A stretch of DNA of 64,000 nt, taken from the NCBI GenBank assembly GCA_051881315.1, contig JBJEPQ010000050.1:1-64000 (forward strand), given 5' to 3'. Made by a program: the position numbers and the translations under genes. The notes below the pieces were generated by a model. That model did no database searches. It had not been told where the DNA came from and was given only the letters and a program-made list of their open reading frames with translations. Below are positions 50,497 to 59,609 of the stretch, one piece after another (positions within the stretch are counted from its first letter, which is position 1; the number at the start of each line of letters is the position of its first letter). This DNA comes from CAG-488 sp051881315. GTDB lineage: Bacteria; Bacillota; Clostridia; Oscillospirales; Acutalibacteraceae.

Positions 50497-51582
50497 ATGA
50501 AAATCGGATTTTTGATAAAAGATCTTTCCTCAGGCGGAGCGGAAAGAGCGACCGTATCACTTGCGAATTATTTTGCGCTCCACGGCAACGATGTGGATAT
50601 TATAACTTTCAAGGGAACGGACAGCTTCTATCCGCTTGAACCGACGGTCAGCGTTCACTCCGCAGATCTCGGAGAAATCGAACAGTCCGCTTCTTTCAAA
50701 CGGCTTTTCGGCTCGATCGGAAGAATGATAAAAATCAGAAAGCTTGTTAAATCCCTTGAGCTTGACGTTCTGATCGGTATGAGCTTTGCAATGACATGGT
50801 ATGCCGTGCTTGCAACGGTGTTTACAAAGACGAAATCCGTCGGAACGGAACGAAGCAATCCATATCGCTACAAGGCGTCGAAAATTAATACCTTTTTGCG
50901 AAAGCTGTTCTATTACTTCACGGACGGTTATGTCTTTCAGACCCGCAGAGCCGCCGAATTTTTCGGAGGTAAAAAAAGCGATCGGGACATAATCATCCCG
51001 AACGCAATCTTCAATGAAACGGTTTACTCCCTTTCCCCTCCCGCCGAGCGTAAAAAGATTATCTGCGCCACGGGCAGGCTGATAAAGCTGAAGCGTTTCG
51101 ATATGCTGATAGACTCGTTTGCAAGCATTGCGGACAAAATCCCCGACTATACGCTGTTCATTTTCGGCGAGGGCGAGGAAAAAGACGCATTGCAAGGTCA
51201 GATCGACAGCCTCGGTCTCGGCAAAAGAATAATCCTTGCCGGAACAGATCCGCAGGCTGTGAAATTTGTAAACCATGCTTCGGTTTTCGTCCTTTCGTCC
51301 GATTTTGAGGGTATGCCGAACGCTCTGCTTGAAGCTCTTGCAATGGGCGTTCCCTGCGTTTCGACACGCTGTGAAATGGGACCCGACGAGCTTATTGAGG
51401 ACGGCGAAAGCGGTATTCTGATTGACGTCGGCAACGGCGAACAGCTCAGTCAGGCGATGCTCAGAATTATTGAAGATCCCGAATTTTCACGAAAACTTTC
51501 CGAAAACGGCAGGAAGCTGTTGAAAACCCATTCGATTGAAAGTATCAGCCGTCAATGGCTTGATTACCTTAACAGAATATAA
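50497..51582 (+). CDS. Glycosyltransferase family 4
   Basis: A 361-residue GT-B fold enzyme. It starts IGFLIKDLSSGGAERATVSLANYF, the usual donor-binding opening with GGAER, and the C-terminal half has ICATGRLIKLKRFDMLIDSF and the EX7E-type FEGMPNALLEALAMGVPCVSTRCE. It adds a sugar to a lipid or polysaccharide carrier at the membrane; substrate unknown. It follows queT by 15 bases (GGTGA), but that link is probably only positional. Confidence 0.9.
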   Translation: MKIGFLIKDLSSGGAERATVSLANYFALHGNDVDIITFKGTDSFYPLEPTVSVHSADLGEIEQSASFKRLFGSIGRMIKIRKLVKSLELDVLIGMSFAMTWYAVLATVFTKTKSVGTERSNPYRYKASKINTFLRKLFYYFTDGYVFQTRRAAEFFGGKKSDRDIIIPNAIFNETVYSLSPPAERKKIICATGRLIKLKRFDMLIDSFASIADKIPDYTLFIFGEGEEKDALQGQIDSLGLGKRIILAGTDPQAVKFVNHASVFVLSSDFEGMPNALLEALAMGVPCVSTRCEMGPDELIEDGESGILIDVGNGEQLSQAMLRIIEDPEFSRKLSENGRKLLKTHSIESISRQWLDYLNRI

Positions 51583-51584
51583 AA

Positions 51585-51628
51585 CAAACGCAAAGCTCAT
51601 TTGATGGTCTGAGCTTTGCGTTTGATTT
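51585..51628. terminator. Bidirectional terminator between the GT4 and DapA-like genes
   Basis: CAAACGCAAAGCTCA (51585-51599) pairs perfectly with TGAGCTTTGCGTTTG (51610-51624). T-rich tracts follow on both strands (ATTTTATTTT and TTTTATATTC). Confidence 0.9.
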
Positions 51629-52554
51629 TATTTTATAATTGCACGGATATCATTTTCCGCCTTAATCATATCGTCAACTATCATTCTCTGATACTTCGTG
51701 AACTGCTTATGATCTCTCGAACGTGACCAGAGGCTCATCGGGACGCCGACGGTATTCATATGATACTTTGCGGTCAGCGGATAGGCAAGCGACTCGGTAA
51801 ATGCCGCAAGACCGATGAAGTTCTGCACCTGCTGAGCTTTTTCAGGCTCCTTGTCATAATTCTCGCACAGCCACGCATAAAGATCAGGGTGGAAGTTACC
51901 CATTATTCCCGAAAAGCCTGCGCCGCCGTTTTGCAGGGTGTAAAGAAGCGTCTGGGAATTGGCGTTGTAGAGCTTAACGCCTGTGCCGCTGAGCTGTTCA
52001 AGCCTTGCAAGAAGCATATCGGGATCACAGCAGGTATCCTTGATAAAGGTAAATCTGCCCGTCGAAATACACCAGTCAAGGATCTTCGGAGTGAGCAGTC
52101 TCTTATACGGGAACGGACACTCGTAAATGCCGATCGCAATATCCTCAGGGAGCTTGGAAAGAAGATACTGAGCATTCTTTATCCAGACATCGTCGCCGTC
52201 ATTGTGAAGATCAAGTCGGTTGCTTACCCATACGATAGCGTCAACTCCCGTCTGAGCCATTGCCGTCATTTCCTCAATCTGAGCGTTCATATCGTCCGAG
52301 GTGTGTCCCGAAGCGACGACGGAAACATTCTTTCCGCTCGCCTTAACGGTCTCAACAACGGTCTTGGCAATCTTAATCTTTTCGTCAAGAGAAAGATAGA
52401 TCATCTCACTCGACTGGCAGACGGCAAAAATACCCGTACAGCCCTCTTTTATGTACCACTCGGTGATCTTCCTGACCGCATCATAATCTACGGTGTTGTC
52501 ATCGTGATACGGCGTTATCATTGTGGGGAAAGCTCCCCTGTTAATGTCCTTCAT
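51628..52554 (-). CDS. Dihydrodipicolinate synthase-family aldolase, substrate unknown
   Basis: A 308-residue TIM-barrel lyase of the DapA/NanA superfamily. The Schiff-base Lys172 is in FTFIKDTCCD and a tyrosine in the usual place is Tyr144 (GIYECPFPYKR). The N-terminal substrate motif is CQSSE (residues 46-50) instead of the DapA GTTGE, so it is unlikely to make dihydrodipicolinate; a true dapA is at 4472. GGAGG before the ATG at 52554 decides the start. Related aldolases act on N-acetylneuraminate, keto-deoxy acids or hydroxyproline derivatives. Confidence 0.88.
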   Translation of the reverse strand: MKDINRGAFPTMITPYHDDNTVDYDAVRKITEWYIKEGCTGIFAVCQSSEMIYLSLDEKIKIAKTVVETVKASGKNVSVVASGHTSDDMNAQIEEMTAMAQTGVDAIVWVSNRLDLHNDGDDVWIKNAQYLLSKLPEDIAIGIYECPFPYKRLLTPKILDWCISTGRFTFIKDTCCDPDMLLARLEQLSGTGVKLYNANSQTLLYTLQNGGAGFSGIMGNFHPDLYAWLCENYDKEPEKAQQVQNFIGLAAFTESLAYPLTAKYHMNTVGVPMSLWSRSRDHKQFTKYQRMIVDDMIKAENDIRAIIK

Positions 52555-52650
52555 TGCAATTCCTCCGGTTACTTTTTTACCAATTATAGACCATTGAGCG
52601 GGAAAAATCAATCAATTCTTGAATTATGACCGAAAAAGTGTAATATTTTG

Positions 52651-52680
52651 TTGAAATATTGAAATGAACTATGGTATAAT
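52651..52680 (+). promoter_or_regulatory. Promoter of nrdR
   Basis: TTGAAA (52651-52656), 18 bases, TATAAT (52675-52680), 35 bases before the nrdR ATG. Confidence 0.6.
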
Positions 52681-52715
52681 ACAAGAAATATTTACAAAAT
52701 TGGATGTGATCTTCA

Positions 52716-53177
52716 ATGAAATGTCCGTTTTGCGGCTATTCCGAAAGCAAGGTTATTGATTCCCGTCCCACCGACGAGGGTGAAAGAATTCGCAGAAGAC
52801 GAGAATGTATGAACTGCTCAAAAAGATTTACTACCTATGAGATCATTGAAAGCGTTCCCATTATCGTAGTAAAAAAAGACAAGTCAAGAGAATCTTTCGA
52901 CCGCAACAAGCTTTTCAACGGCCTGCTCAGAGCGTGTGAGAAGCGTCCCGTTTCCATCGAAACGATCGAAAAGATAGTCGACGAGATTGAAACAACTCTC
53001 CAGAATTCTCTCGACCGTGAGGTAACATCTATCCATATCGGAGAGCTTGCCATGGATAAGCTCAAGGACACCGACGAGGTCGCCTATGTCCGCTTCGCTT
53101 CGGTTTACAGACAGTTTAAGGACATAAACACTTTCATGGATGAACTTGCTAAACTCCTCGGAGAAAAAAATAACTAA
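52716..53177 (+). CDS. nrdR: Transcriptional repressor NrdR
   Basis: A 153-residue zinc-ribbon/ATP-cone regulator that represses ribonucleotide reductase genes when dATP is high. The N-terminal ribbon has C-P-F-C and C-M-N-C pairs with the DSRPTDEG and IRRRRECM signatures; the ATP cone (about 46-135) carries IIVVKKDKSRESFDRNKLFNGLLRAC in outline. It is followed by an alpha/beta hydrolase 12 bases on. The length is as expected. Targets are not in the window. Confidence 0.97.
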   Translation: MKCPFCGYSESKVIDSRPTDEGERIRRRRECMNCSKRFTTYEIIESVPIIVVKKDKSRESFDRNKLFNGLLRACEKRPVSIETIEKIVDEIETTLQNSLDREVTSIHIGELAMDKLKDTDEVAYVRFASVYRQFKDINTFMDELAKLLGEKNN

Positions 53178-53189
53178 GCGAGATGATAA

Positions 53190-54161
53190 ATGATGAAAAA
53201 GAAGAATAAAGCCCTTAGAATCGGTCTTGGTGTTACTGCGGCGGCTTTGGCTGCGGCTGACTATGCCTGCGACTACGCTATCAAACGTCCCGATCCTGCA
53301 AAGAAAAAGAATCCCGAAACCCGTGAAACGTATATTAAACGTGCCGAGATAAGACGTCAGAACAACCAGAGACTTTACGATCTTGACCCTGAGGATCTGA
53401 CGATAAAGAGCGTCACGGGACTTAATATGAAGGCTTGGTTCCTTCCTGCCGAGAAGCCGACAAACCGCTTTGTCATCTGCGTTCACGGCTACAAATGTAA
53501 CGGTCCGGACGAATTCAGCCATATGATGCCGTTCTATCACTACGACCTCGGATATAACTATCTTCTCCCCGACCTGACAGGTCACGGCAGAAGCGAGGGA
53601 GAGTACATAGGCTTCGGCTCGTTCGACGCCAAAAACATCCTGCTTTGGGTGGACTATCTTATCAACCGTTTCGGCGAGGATATTGAAATTATTCTTCACG
53701 GAATTTCAATGGGGGCCGCCACGGTTATGAACTGCAACGAGATGTCGCCGCCCGACCAGGTCAAGCTCATCATCGAGGACTGCGGCTTTATCAACGCAGA
53801 GTCGGTTATGAACAACACGCTCAAGGATCTTATCGGCTTCAAATTTATGCCGATCGTCAAGCTCGGCAGCCTTTTCAGCAAGGTAAAAGCGGGCTATTTC
53901 TTCAGCGAGAGCGATCCGCTTAAAAATATGGACAAGGCAAAGAATCCTGTTCTCTTCATTCACGGCGAGGAGGACACCTATGTTCCGTTTGAATACGGAA
54001 AGATGCTTTATGACGCCTGTCCCGTACCCAAGGATTACCTTTGGGTGCCGAATACCGTCCACGCATTCAGCTATTACAACGCTAAAGATGAATACGAGGA
54101 AAAGGTAAAGGATTTTATCGCAAAATATATGGATAAAAAAGAAGAAGCCGTGACAGCATAA
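53190..54161 (+). CDS. Alpha/beta hydrolase
   Basis: A 323-residue hydrolase. After a hydrophobic/basic N-terminal stretch that may be a membrane anchor (IGLGVTAAALAAADYACDY) come the oxyanion motif VICVHGYKCNG, the nucleophile elbow HGISMGAAT (G-x-S-x-G), the acid region IHGEEDTYVP and the His in VPNTVHAFSYYN. The overall form is that of the family of bacterial serine aminopeptidase-like or esterase proteins of about 310 residues. Substrate unknown. It is probably co-transcribed with nrdR. Confidence 0.88.
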   Translation: MMKKKNKALRIGLGVTAAALAAADYACDYAIKRPDPAKKKNPETRETYIKRAEIRRQNNQRLYDLDPEDLTIKSVTGLNMKAWFLPAEKPTNRFVICVHGYKCNGPDEFSHMMPFYHYDLGYNYLLPDLTGHGRSEGEYIGFGSFDAKNILLWVDYLINRFGEDIEIILHGISMGAATVMNCNEMSPPDQVKLIIEDCGFINAESVMNNTLKDLIGFKFMPIVKLGSLFSKVKAGYFFSESDPLKNMDKAKNPVLFIHGEEDTYVPFEYGKMLYDACPVPKDYLWVPNTVHAFSYYNAKDEYEEKVKDFIAKYMDKKEEAVTA

Positions 54162-54169
54162 TAACAGGT

Positions 54170-54240
54170 CCGATGGATATCGGTGTAAGGGGTACTCAGG
54201 CACTCGCCCTTTTCGGCGGACGCTAATGTGCCCTTTGCTT
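54170..54240 (+). promoter_or_regulatory. Two-hairpin leader before the aminotransferase
   Basis: CCGAT (54170-54174) pairs with ATCGG (54179-54183). Then GGCAC (54199-54203) pairs with GTGCC (54228-54232), enclosing an inner CGCC/GGCG hairpin, followed by CTTTGCTTTT. The last part could be a terminator of the hydrolase gene or a regulatory leader. I cannot match it to a named riboswitch. Confidence 0.4.
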
Positions 54241-54252
54241 TTGGAGGAAACA

Positions 54253-55524
54253 ATGGAGTACAAGAATTTATCAAAACAGGAATTATCTGAAATGAAAACA
54301 GAGCTTGAAGACCGGTACGAGGCTTTTAAGGCAAAAGGCCTCAAGCTCGATATGTCAAGAGGAAAGCCGAACAAGGCTCAGCTTGACCTCGGCGACGGTA
54401 TTCTCGATATCGTCAATTCATCAAGTGACAAAACCTCGTCCGACGGTATGGAAACAAGAAACTACGGCGGACTTACGGGTATTCCCGAATGTCGCAGGCT
54501 GATGGCTGAGATTATGGGTGTGGACGAAAAAAATGTCATTGTCGGCGGAGTTGCAAGCCTTACGCTCATGTATGATTATATCGCACAGTGCATGATCTTC
54601 GGCTGCGGCGGAGAACCTTGGATAAAGCAGGGCGAAATTAAATTTCTCTGTCCCTGCCCCGGATATGACAGACATTTTAAGATTCTTGAGCATTTCGGCA
54701 TCAAGATGATTAACATCAACATGAACGCCGACGGTCCCGATATGGACAGCATTGAGGAATATATCAAGGACGAGAAGGTCAAGGGACTTTTCTGTGTGCC
54801 CAAGTATTCAAATCCCGACGGCATCACCTTCTCCGACGAGGTAGTCCGCAGATTTGCCGCATTGAAGCCTGCCGCAAAGGACTTCAGGGTTATCTGGGAT
54901 AATGCCTACATCGTACATGACCTCAGCGACACACCCGATGAGCTTCTCAACATATTCGACGAGGCGAAGAAATACGGCAGTGAGGATATGTTTATCGAGG
55001 TCATTTCCACATCAAAGATCAGCTATGCAGGCGGCGGAGTTTCCGCAATCGCGGCTTCGGACAAAAATATTGCCTGGATCAAGGACAGAATGAGCGTTCA
55101 GATAATTTCCAACGACAAGATAAATCAGCTCAGACACGCAAGATATTTCAAGGATCTTGACGGAATTAAGGCTCATATGAAAAAGCATGCCGCTATCCTC
55201 AAGCCGAAGTTTGACGCTGTTACAGACGGTTTTGCAGAGGCTTTTGACGGTACCGGAATTGCAAGCTGGAAGAAGCCGAACGGCGGCTATTTCATCAGCC
55301 TTTTCGTAATGAAAGGCTGTGCCAAAAGAGTAGGTCAGCTCTGCAAGGACGCAGGACTTACCCTCACAACGGTCGGTGCAACCTATCCCTACGGAATTGA
55401 TCCAGACGACAGCAATATAAGAATTGCTCCCTCCTACCCCGATGTGGACGAGCTTCAGAAAGCTGTCGAACTGCTCTGCATCTGCGTAAAGCTTGCGGCA
55501 GTAGAAAAACTTATTGAAGAGTGA
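54253..55524 (+). CDS. PLP-dependent aminotransferase of the aspartate aminotransferase-like (PF12897) type
   Basis: A 423-residue fold-type I transaminase. The opening KAKGLKLDMSRGKPNKAQLDLGDGI is typical, from memory, of the large-glycine-poor class with PF12897. Further motifs are the aspartate of VIWDNAYIVHDL and the PLP lysine in STSKISYAGGGVSA, with the substrate arginine in NIRIAPSYP. The family transfers amino groups to and from alanine or aspartate-type substrates. The start at 54253 follows GGAGG. The acyl-CoA ligase gene begins four bases after the stop. Confidence 0.88.
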   Translation: MEYKNLSKQELSEMKTELEDRYEAFKAKGLKLDMSRGKPNKAQLDLGDGILDIVNSSSDKTSSDGMETRNYGGLTGIPECRRLMAEIMGVDEKNVIVGGVASLTLMYDYIAQCMIFGCGGEPWIKQGEIKFLCPCPGYDRHFKILEHFGIKMININMNADGPDMDSIEEYIKDEKVKGLFCVPKYSNPDGITFSDEVVRRFAALKPAAKDFRVIWDNAYIVHDLSDTPDELLNIFDEAKKYGSEDMFIEVISTSKISYAGGGVSAIAASDKNIAWIKDRMSVQIISNDKINQLRHARYFKDLDGIKAHMKKHAAILKPKFDAVTDGFAEAFDGTGIASWKKPNGGYFISLFVMKGCAKRVGQLCKDAGLTLTTVGATYPYGIDPDDSNIRIAPSYPDVDELQKAVELLCICVKLAAVEKLIEE

Positions 55525-55528
55525 TAAA

Positions 55529-57229
55529 ATGAACAAACCTTTGTATGAAGTAAGAGAATTTCATAATTTCAGAAAACTGCTTGAGCAGAGCGAAGCTCTC
55601 TACGGCAACTCGCCTGCTTTTAAGGTCAAAAATCAGATCGGTCAGATCTATGATATCAGCTACACAAGATTTAAGGCTGACGTTGAGGCTCTCGGAACTG
55701 CGCTTCTTGACCTCGGTCTTGACGGCTGTAAGGTCGCCGTTGCGGGAGCTAACAGCTATAAATGGTGCACAAGCTATCTCGCCGTCGGAAGCGGAGTCGG
55801 CGTTGTTGTTCCCACGGACAAGGAGCTTCCCTTTGACGATATTCTCAGCATACTCACCGTTTCCGAATCAAAAGCAATTATATTCGACGAGCGTTTCGGT
55901 GAAAAGCTTCTCGAACACCGTGACAGGCTTCCGAAAGGACTTATCCTTATCTCCATGGAACAGCAAAGGGACGAGGACGGTATTTTGTCATACGATCTTC
56001 TGCTCAACAACGGCTATCACCTTATCGGACAAGGCTATTCCGCCTATTTTGATAAGGACGTTGAGGGCAACAAGCTGACTGTTCTCCTGTTCACTTCGGG
56101 AACTACGGGAATGTCAAAGGCGGTTATGCTCAGCGCAGACAACATATGTTCCGATGTCCGCTCAATCATGGGCTTTGTAAAGATTTATCCGGGAGAGAGA
56201 ATACTCTCTCTCCTGCCTATACACCACACCTATGAGTGTACCGTAACCTTCCTCTGCTGTATCTACGGCGGAGTTACGATCTGCTTCTGCGACGGACTGA
56301 GATACATCACAAAAAATCTTGAGGAATACAGTCCGAATATCCTGATCGTTGTACCGCTGATACTCGAAAGATTTTATAACCGTATAATGAAAGCGATCGA
56401 AAAGGAAAAAGGCGGAGCGGCAAAAATTGCCCTCGGCAGTGCAATAACAAAGGTTGCGGGAGCGGCTAAGATAGATGTTTCCAACCTCTTTTTCGGAAAG
56501 ATAAAGAAAGCCTTCGGCGGCTCGATCAGAGTAATTATTTCCGGAGCGGCAGGAATTGATTCCGAGGTTATCAAAAATATGAACCGCTTCGGTATCAGAA
56601 CATTCCAGGGCTACGGACTGACGGAATGTTCCCCAATCATTATCTGCAACAGCGACAAGGACAACAAATACGATTCTATCGGTAAGCCTATCCCCAATGT
56701 TGAGGCAAAGATCGACAATCCCGATGAAAACGGCGTAGGCGAAATCTGCGTCAAGGGACCTATGGTTATGCTCGGATATTACAAGGATCCCGAAGCGACA
56801 CGGGCAACCTTTGATCCCGACGGTTGGTTCCACACGGGTGACCTCGGCAGTGTTGATAAGGACGGACACTACTACATTCGTGGTCGCTGTAAGAGCGTTA
56901 TAGTAACTCAGAACGGCAAGAATGTCTATCCCGAGGAGCTTGAAAGCCTGCTTCTGCGTAAATCGGCGGTCAAGGAATGTATCGTCACCGGTGCAGAGGA
57001 CGAGAGAGGCAACACAATCGTCTTTGCAAGAATATTCCCCGACCTGACTGCGATCGGAGCGGCTCACGGCAACCGTGCAATCACAGATAAGGAGATCAGC
57101 AAGGCTGTTTCCGACGCTGTTAAGGCTATCAACTCTCAGGTCGTCAGCTACAAGGCGATCAGACGGTTTGAGATCGTGGACAAGGAATTTGAGAAAACAA
57201 CCACCTCAAAAATCAAACGCAATCAGTAA
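55529..57229 (+). CDS. AMP-forming long-chain acyl-CoA/fatty-acid ligase-type enzyme
   Basis: A 566-residue adenylate-forming enzyme. The P-loop-like TSGTTGMSKAVML, the GYGLTECSPI motif, the GPMVMLGYYKDPEATRATFD stretch, the ATP aspartate in WFHTGDLG and the lysine of NGKNVYPEELE are all present. The overall layout, with PLHHTYE-like IHHTYECTVTF, resembles AMP-dependent long-chain fatty-acid CoA ligases and AMP-binding proteins of Clostridia. The start overlaps the end of the aminotransferase operon. The acyl substrate is not readable. Confidence 0.9.
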   Translation: MNKPLYEVREFHNFRKLLEQSEALYGNSPAFKVKNQIGQIYDISYTRFKADVEALGTALLDLGLDGCKVAVAGANSYKWCTSYLAVGSGVGVVVPTDKELPFDDILSILTVSESKAIIFDERFGEKLLEHRDRLPKGLILISMEQQRDEDGILSYDLLLNNGYHLIGQGYSAYFDKDVEGNKLTVLLFTSGTTGMSKAVMLSADNICSDVRSIMGFVKIYPGERILSLLPIHHTYECTVTFLCCIYGGVTICFCDGLRYITKNLEEYSPNILIVVPLILERFYNRIMKAIEKEKGGAAKIALGSAITKVAGAAKIDVSNLFFGKIKKAFGGSIRVIISGAAGIDSEVIKNMNRFGIRTFQGYGLTECSPIIICNSDKDNKYDSIGKPIPNVEAKIDNPDENGVGEICVKGPMVMLGYYKDPEATRATFDPDGWFHTGDLGSVDKDGHYYIRGRCKSVIVTQNGKNVYPEELESLLLRKSAVKECIVTGAEDERGNTIVFARIFPDLTAIGAAHGNRAITDKEISKAVSDAVKAINSQVVSYKAIRRFEIVDKEFEKTTTSKIKRNQ

Positions 57230-57240
57230 TAATAGCTTTT

Positions 57241-57274
57241 CCCTCCTCATATCTTTTGATGAGGAGGGATTTTT
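57241..57274 (+). terminator. Intrinsic terminator carrying the ribosome binding site of the next gene
   Basis: CCCTCCTCAT (57241-57250) pairs perfectly with ATGAGGAGGG (57259-57268), followed by ATTTTT. The GAGGAGGG ribosome binding site lies in the 3' arm, and the next ATG follows at 57275. Confidence 0.8.
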
Positions 57275-57685
57275 ATGCCCAAAAACAAACGCAGAAAGCC
57301 GACCAAGGAAAACACCGATTTTTTGACCGTTGCTGTAAAAACGCTTGTCGGCTCATTGATAAATGTTGTCATATTCTTTGCCGTTATTGCCGTTTGCTCC
57401 CTGATATGCTGGAAAAGCGACGCAAATTCAACCGTTTTCAAATATCTCGTTTTCGTTGCCGGTGCAATTTCAGGCTTTATCGGCGGCTACACCGCAGTTA
57501 AGCCTTTCAGAAAAAACGGCATCCTGATCGGAGCGGTCAGCTCTGCACCTGCATTTTTGCTGATTTTCCTAATCGCCTCAATTATCAGCCGAACGGGAAT
57601 TGCCGCAAGCGGCTTGATATCGGCGCTGATAATGACGCTTTTTTCTTCGGTCGGCGGTATTATGAGCGCAAACAGAAGAAAATGA
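57275..57685 (+). CDS. TIGR04086/DUF3792-like small membrane protein
   Basis: A 136-residue protein with a basic head (KNKRRKPTKEN) and four hydrophobic segments (VGSLINVVIFFAVIAVC, YLVFVAGAISGFIGGY, AVSSAPAFLLIFLIASII, LISALIMTLFSSVGGI). The order and size match, from memory, the TIGR04086 family of Bacillota membrane proteins, often near yajC/secDF in other genomes; here it is not. Its ribosome binding site lies in a terminator stem (57241-57274). Function unknown. Confidence 0.7.
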   Translation: MPKNKRRKPTKENTDFLTVAVKTLVGSLINVVIFFAVIAVCSLICWKSDANSTVFKYLVFVAGAISGFIGGYTAVKPFRKNGILIGAVSSAPAFLLIFLIASIISRTGIAASGLISALIMTLFSSVGGIMSANRRK

Positions 57686-57714
57686 TTTACAAATCACTTT
57701 ATATTTGATAAGAT
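57686..57714 (+). promoter_or_regulatory. Promoter of the GH123-like gene
   Basis: TTTACA (57686-57691), 17 bases, TAAGAT (57709-57714), 23 bases before the ATG at 57738. The match is moderate. Confidence 0.45.
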
Positions 57715-57737
57715 ATAAAAGCAAGGAGTGAAAAATA

Positions 57738-59366
57738 ATGGAATTTATCACAAAGCAGGTTTCTTCTCTTCAGCGTGTTTTTCTTGACGGCAAATGCGAT
57801 CTTACTGAGATTAACGGCGGATCGGCTCTCAAGGGCGAACGGTTTTCATATCAGATAGCATACCTGAGTGACGAGAAATTCTTTGCCGACATTGTTGTCG
57901 ATTCTCCGATCGCTCAATACATAACGGTCAGATCGGTCGGCAATGTTCCGTCCGAAATGCCCGTTTACAAATCGGACTGCGACTGTTACGAGCGCACCGA
58001 AGCAGGACTTTTTCCCGATGTGCTCTACCCCATTGACAGCGACTTTGTGGTAAAGCGTTACAATTATTACTCCCTGTGGGTGACCGCAGAGCTTCCAAAG
58101 GACATTGAATCGGGCGTTTACGGCATTACAATAAAAATACTTCGTGACAATGAGGAAGTTTCTTCAAACACGTTTGAGCTTAAAGTGCTCGACGCCGTGC
58201 TCCCCGATCAGGAGCTTATCTACACCCAATGGTTCCACTGCGACGGAATTGCAAACTATTATAATGTGCCCGTTTTCAGCGAGGATTTTTGGTCGCTAAC
58301 CGAAAGCTTTATGAAAACCGCCGTGCATACTGGAGTGAATATGATACTCACCCCCGTTTTCACTCCGCCGCTTGACACCGCTGTCGGCGGAGAACGGCTG
58401 ACGGTTCAGCTCGTTGATGTCAAACTTATTAACGGAAAATACTCTTTCGGCTTTGAAAAATTTATCCGCTGGGTGAGGCTTGCCAAAAGGTGTGGCTTCA
58501 GATTTTTTGAGATTTCTCATCTTTTCACCCAATGGGGTGCGGCATTTGCTCCGAAAATCGTTGCCGATATTGATGGTGAGCAGAAGCAGATTTTCGGCTG
58601 GGACACGCCTGCCGCATCAAAGGAATACTCCGATTTTCTTCATGCGTTTCTCCCTGAGCTTATCAAGGTCATAAAGTCGGAGAAAATCGAGAAAAACACA
58701 TTTTTCCACATCTCGGACGAGCCGAACGATGAGCAGACTGCCTCCTATGCCGAGGCGAAGAAAATCGTCGCTCCCCTGCTTGAGGATTTCCCGATAATAG
58801 ACGCCCTCTCGGACTACGAATACTATGAGAGCGGCTTGATAACTCACCCGATACCCTGCACAACAAATATCGAAGCCTTTATCGAAAAAGGCTTTCCGCA
58901 CCCGTGGACATACTACTGCTGTGGTCAGGGCGGCAAGCTCAGCAACCGATTTTTCGGTATGCCGCTTGCGGTCACAAGAGCTATCGGTGTTCAGCTATTC
59001 AAGTACGGTATCGAGGGCTTTTTGCAATGGGGCTATAACTTCTACAACTCCCAGTATTCCGTGCGAAGCATTGATCCGTTTTCGGTCACAGACGCCGACT
59101 CGGCATTTCCGTCGGGCGACGCTTTCACCGTTTATCCGTACAAAAACGGTGCTGTCGAATCCGTCAGAAGCGAGGTTTTCTACGAGGGCTTGCAGGATAT
59201 GCGTGCAATGAAGCTATTGAGTGATCTGCTCGGAAAAGACAAGGCTGTTTCAATTCTCGAAAAAGAATTCGGCAAAATTACTTTTACCGAATTTCCGAGA
59301 AAAGCCGCAGACACAATAAAGATGCGTGAATTGATTAACCGCAAAATTGCAGAACTTCAACAGTAA
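57738..59366 (+). CDS. GH123-like (DUF4091) glycoside hydrolase
   Basis: A 542-residue cytoplasmic protein. The N-terminal 150 residues are a beta domain; the barrel follows, with FEISHLFTQWGAAFAPKIV and HISDEPND carrying the Asp-Glu pair typical of GH123 beta-N-acetylgalactosaminidases. The C-terminal part FLQWGYNFYNSQ, PSGDAFTVYP and EVFYEGLQDMRAM is the DUF4091/GH123 signature. No signal peptide is seen. AAGGAGTG precedes the ATG. Action on N-acetylgalactosaminides would suit a host-glycan or mucin user. Confidence 0.85.
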   Translation: MEFITKQVSSLQRVFLDGKCDLTEINGGSALKGERFSYQIAYLSDEKFFADIVVDSPIAQYITVRSVGNVPSEMPVYKSDCDCYERTEAGLFPDVLYPIDSDFVVKRYNYYSLWVTAELPKDIESGVYGITIKILRDNEEVSSNTFELKVLDAVLPDQELIYTQWFHCDGIANYYNVPVFSEDFWSLTESFMKTAVHTGVNMILTPVFTPPLDTAVGGERLTVQLVDVKLINGKYSFGFEKFIRWVRLAKRCGFRFFEISHLFTQWGAAFAPKIVADIDGEQKQIFGWDTPAASKEYSDFLHAFLPELIKVIKSEKIEKNTFFHISDEPNDEQTASYAEAKKIVAPLLEDFPIIDALSDYEYYESGLITHPIPCTTNIEAFIEKGFPHPWTYYCCGQGGKLSNRFFGMPLAVTRAIGVQLFKYGIEGFLQWGYNFYNSQYSVRSIDPFSVTDADSAFPSGDAFTVYPYKNGAVESVRSEVFYEGLQDMRAMKLLSDLLGKDKAVSILEKEFGKITFTEFPRKAADTIKMRELINRKIAELQQ

Positions 59367-59389
59367 AAACAAGCTTTGAATAATAAAAC

Positions 59390-59431
59390 CTGCCGCTATG
59401 TACCCCGTGATACATAGCGGCAGATCTTTTT
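59390..59431 (+). terminator. Intrinsic terminator of the GH123-like gene
   Basis: CTGCCGCTATGTA (59390-59402) pairs perfectly with TACATAGCGGCAG (59411-59423), followed by ATCTTTTT. Confidence 0.9.
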
Positions 59432-59609
59432 CACCTATTCTATGAAAATGCAAAATTCCGTTCAAACAAACTATGAACAAAACTGTTGTTAAAGCATCTC
59501 CCCCCGTTCAAAAGATTAATATATGTTTACTTTCCCTGTTCCGTCAGTTGAACATTTCAACCTTGAAAATCTTCCTTTATTATATCACCTAAAATAATCG
59601 AAAAGTTGT

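Noticed and set aside
54165..54240. CAGGTCCG motif suggesting a small SRP RNA
   Set aside because: The rest of the conserved GGAAGGAAGCAGC loop is absent and the stems do not fit.
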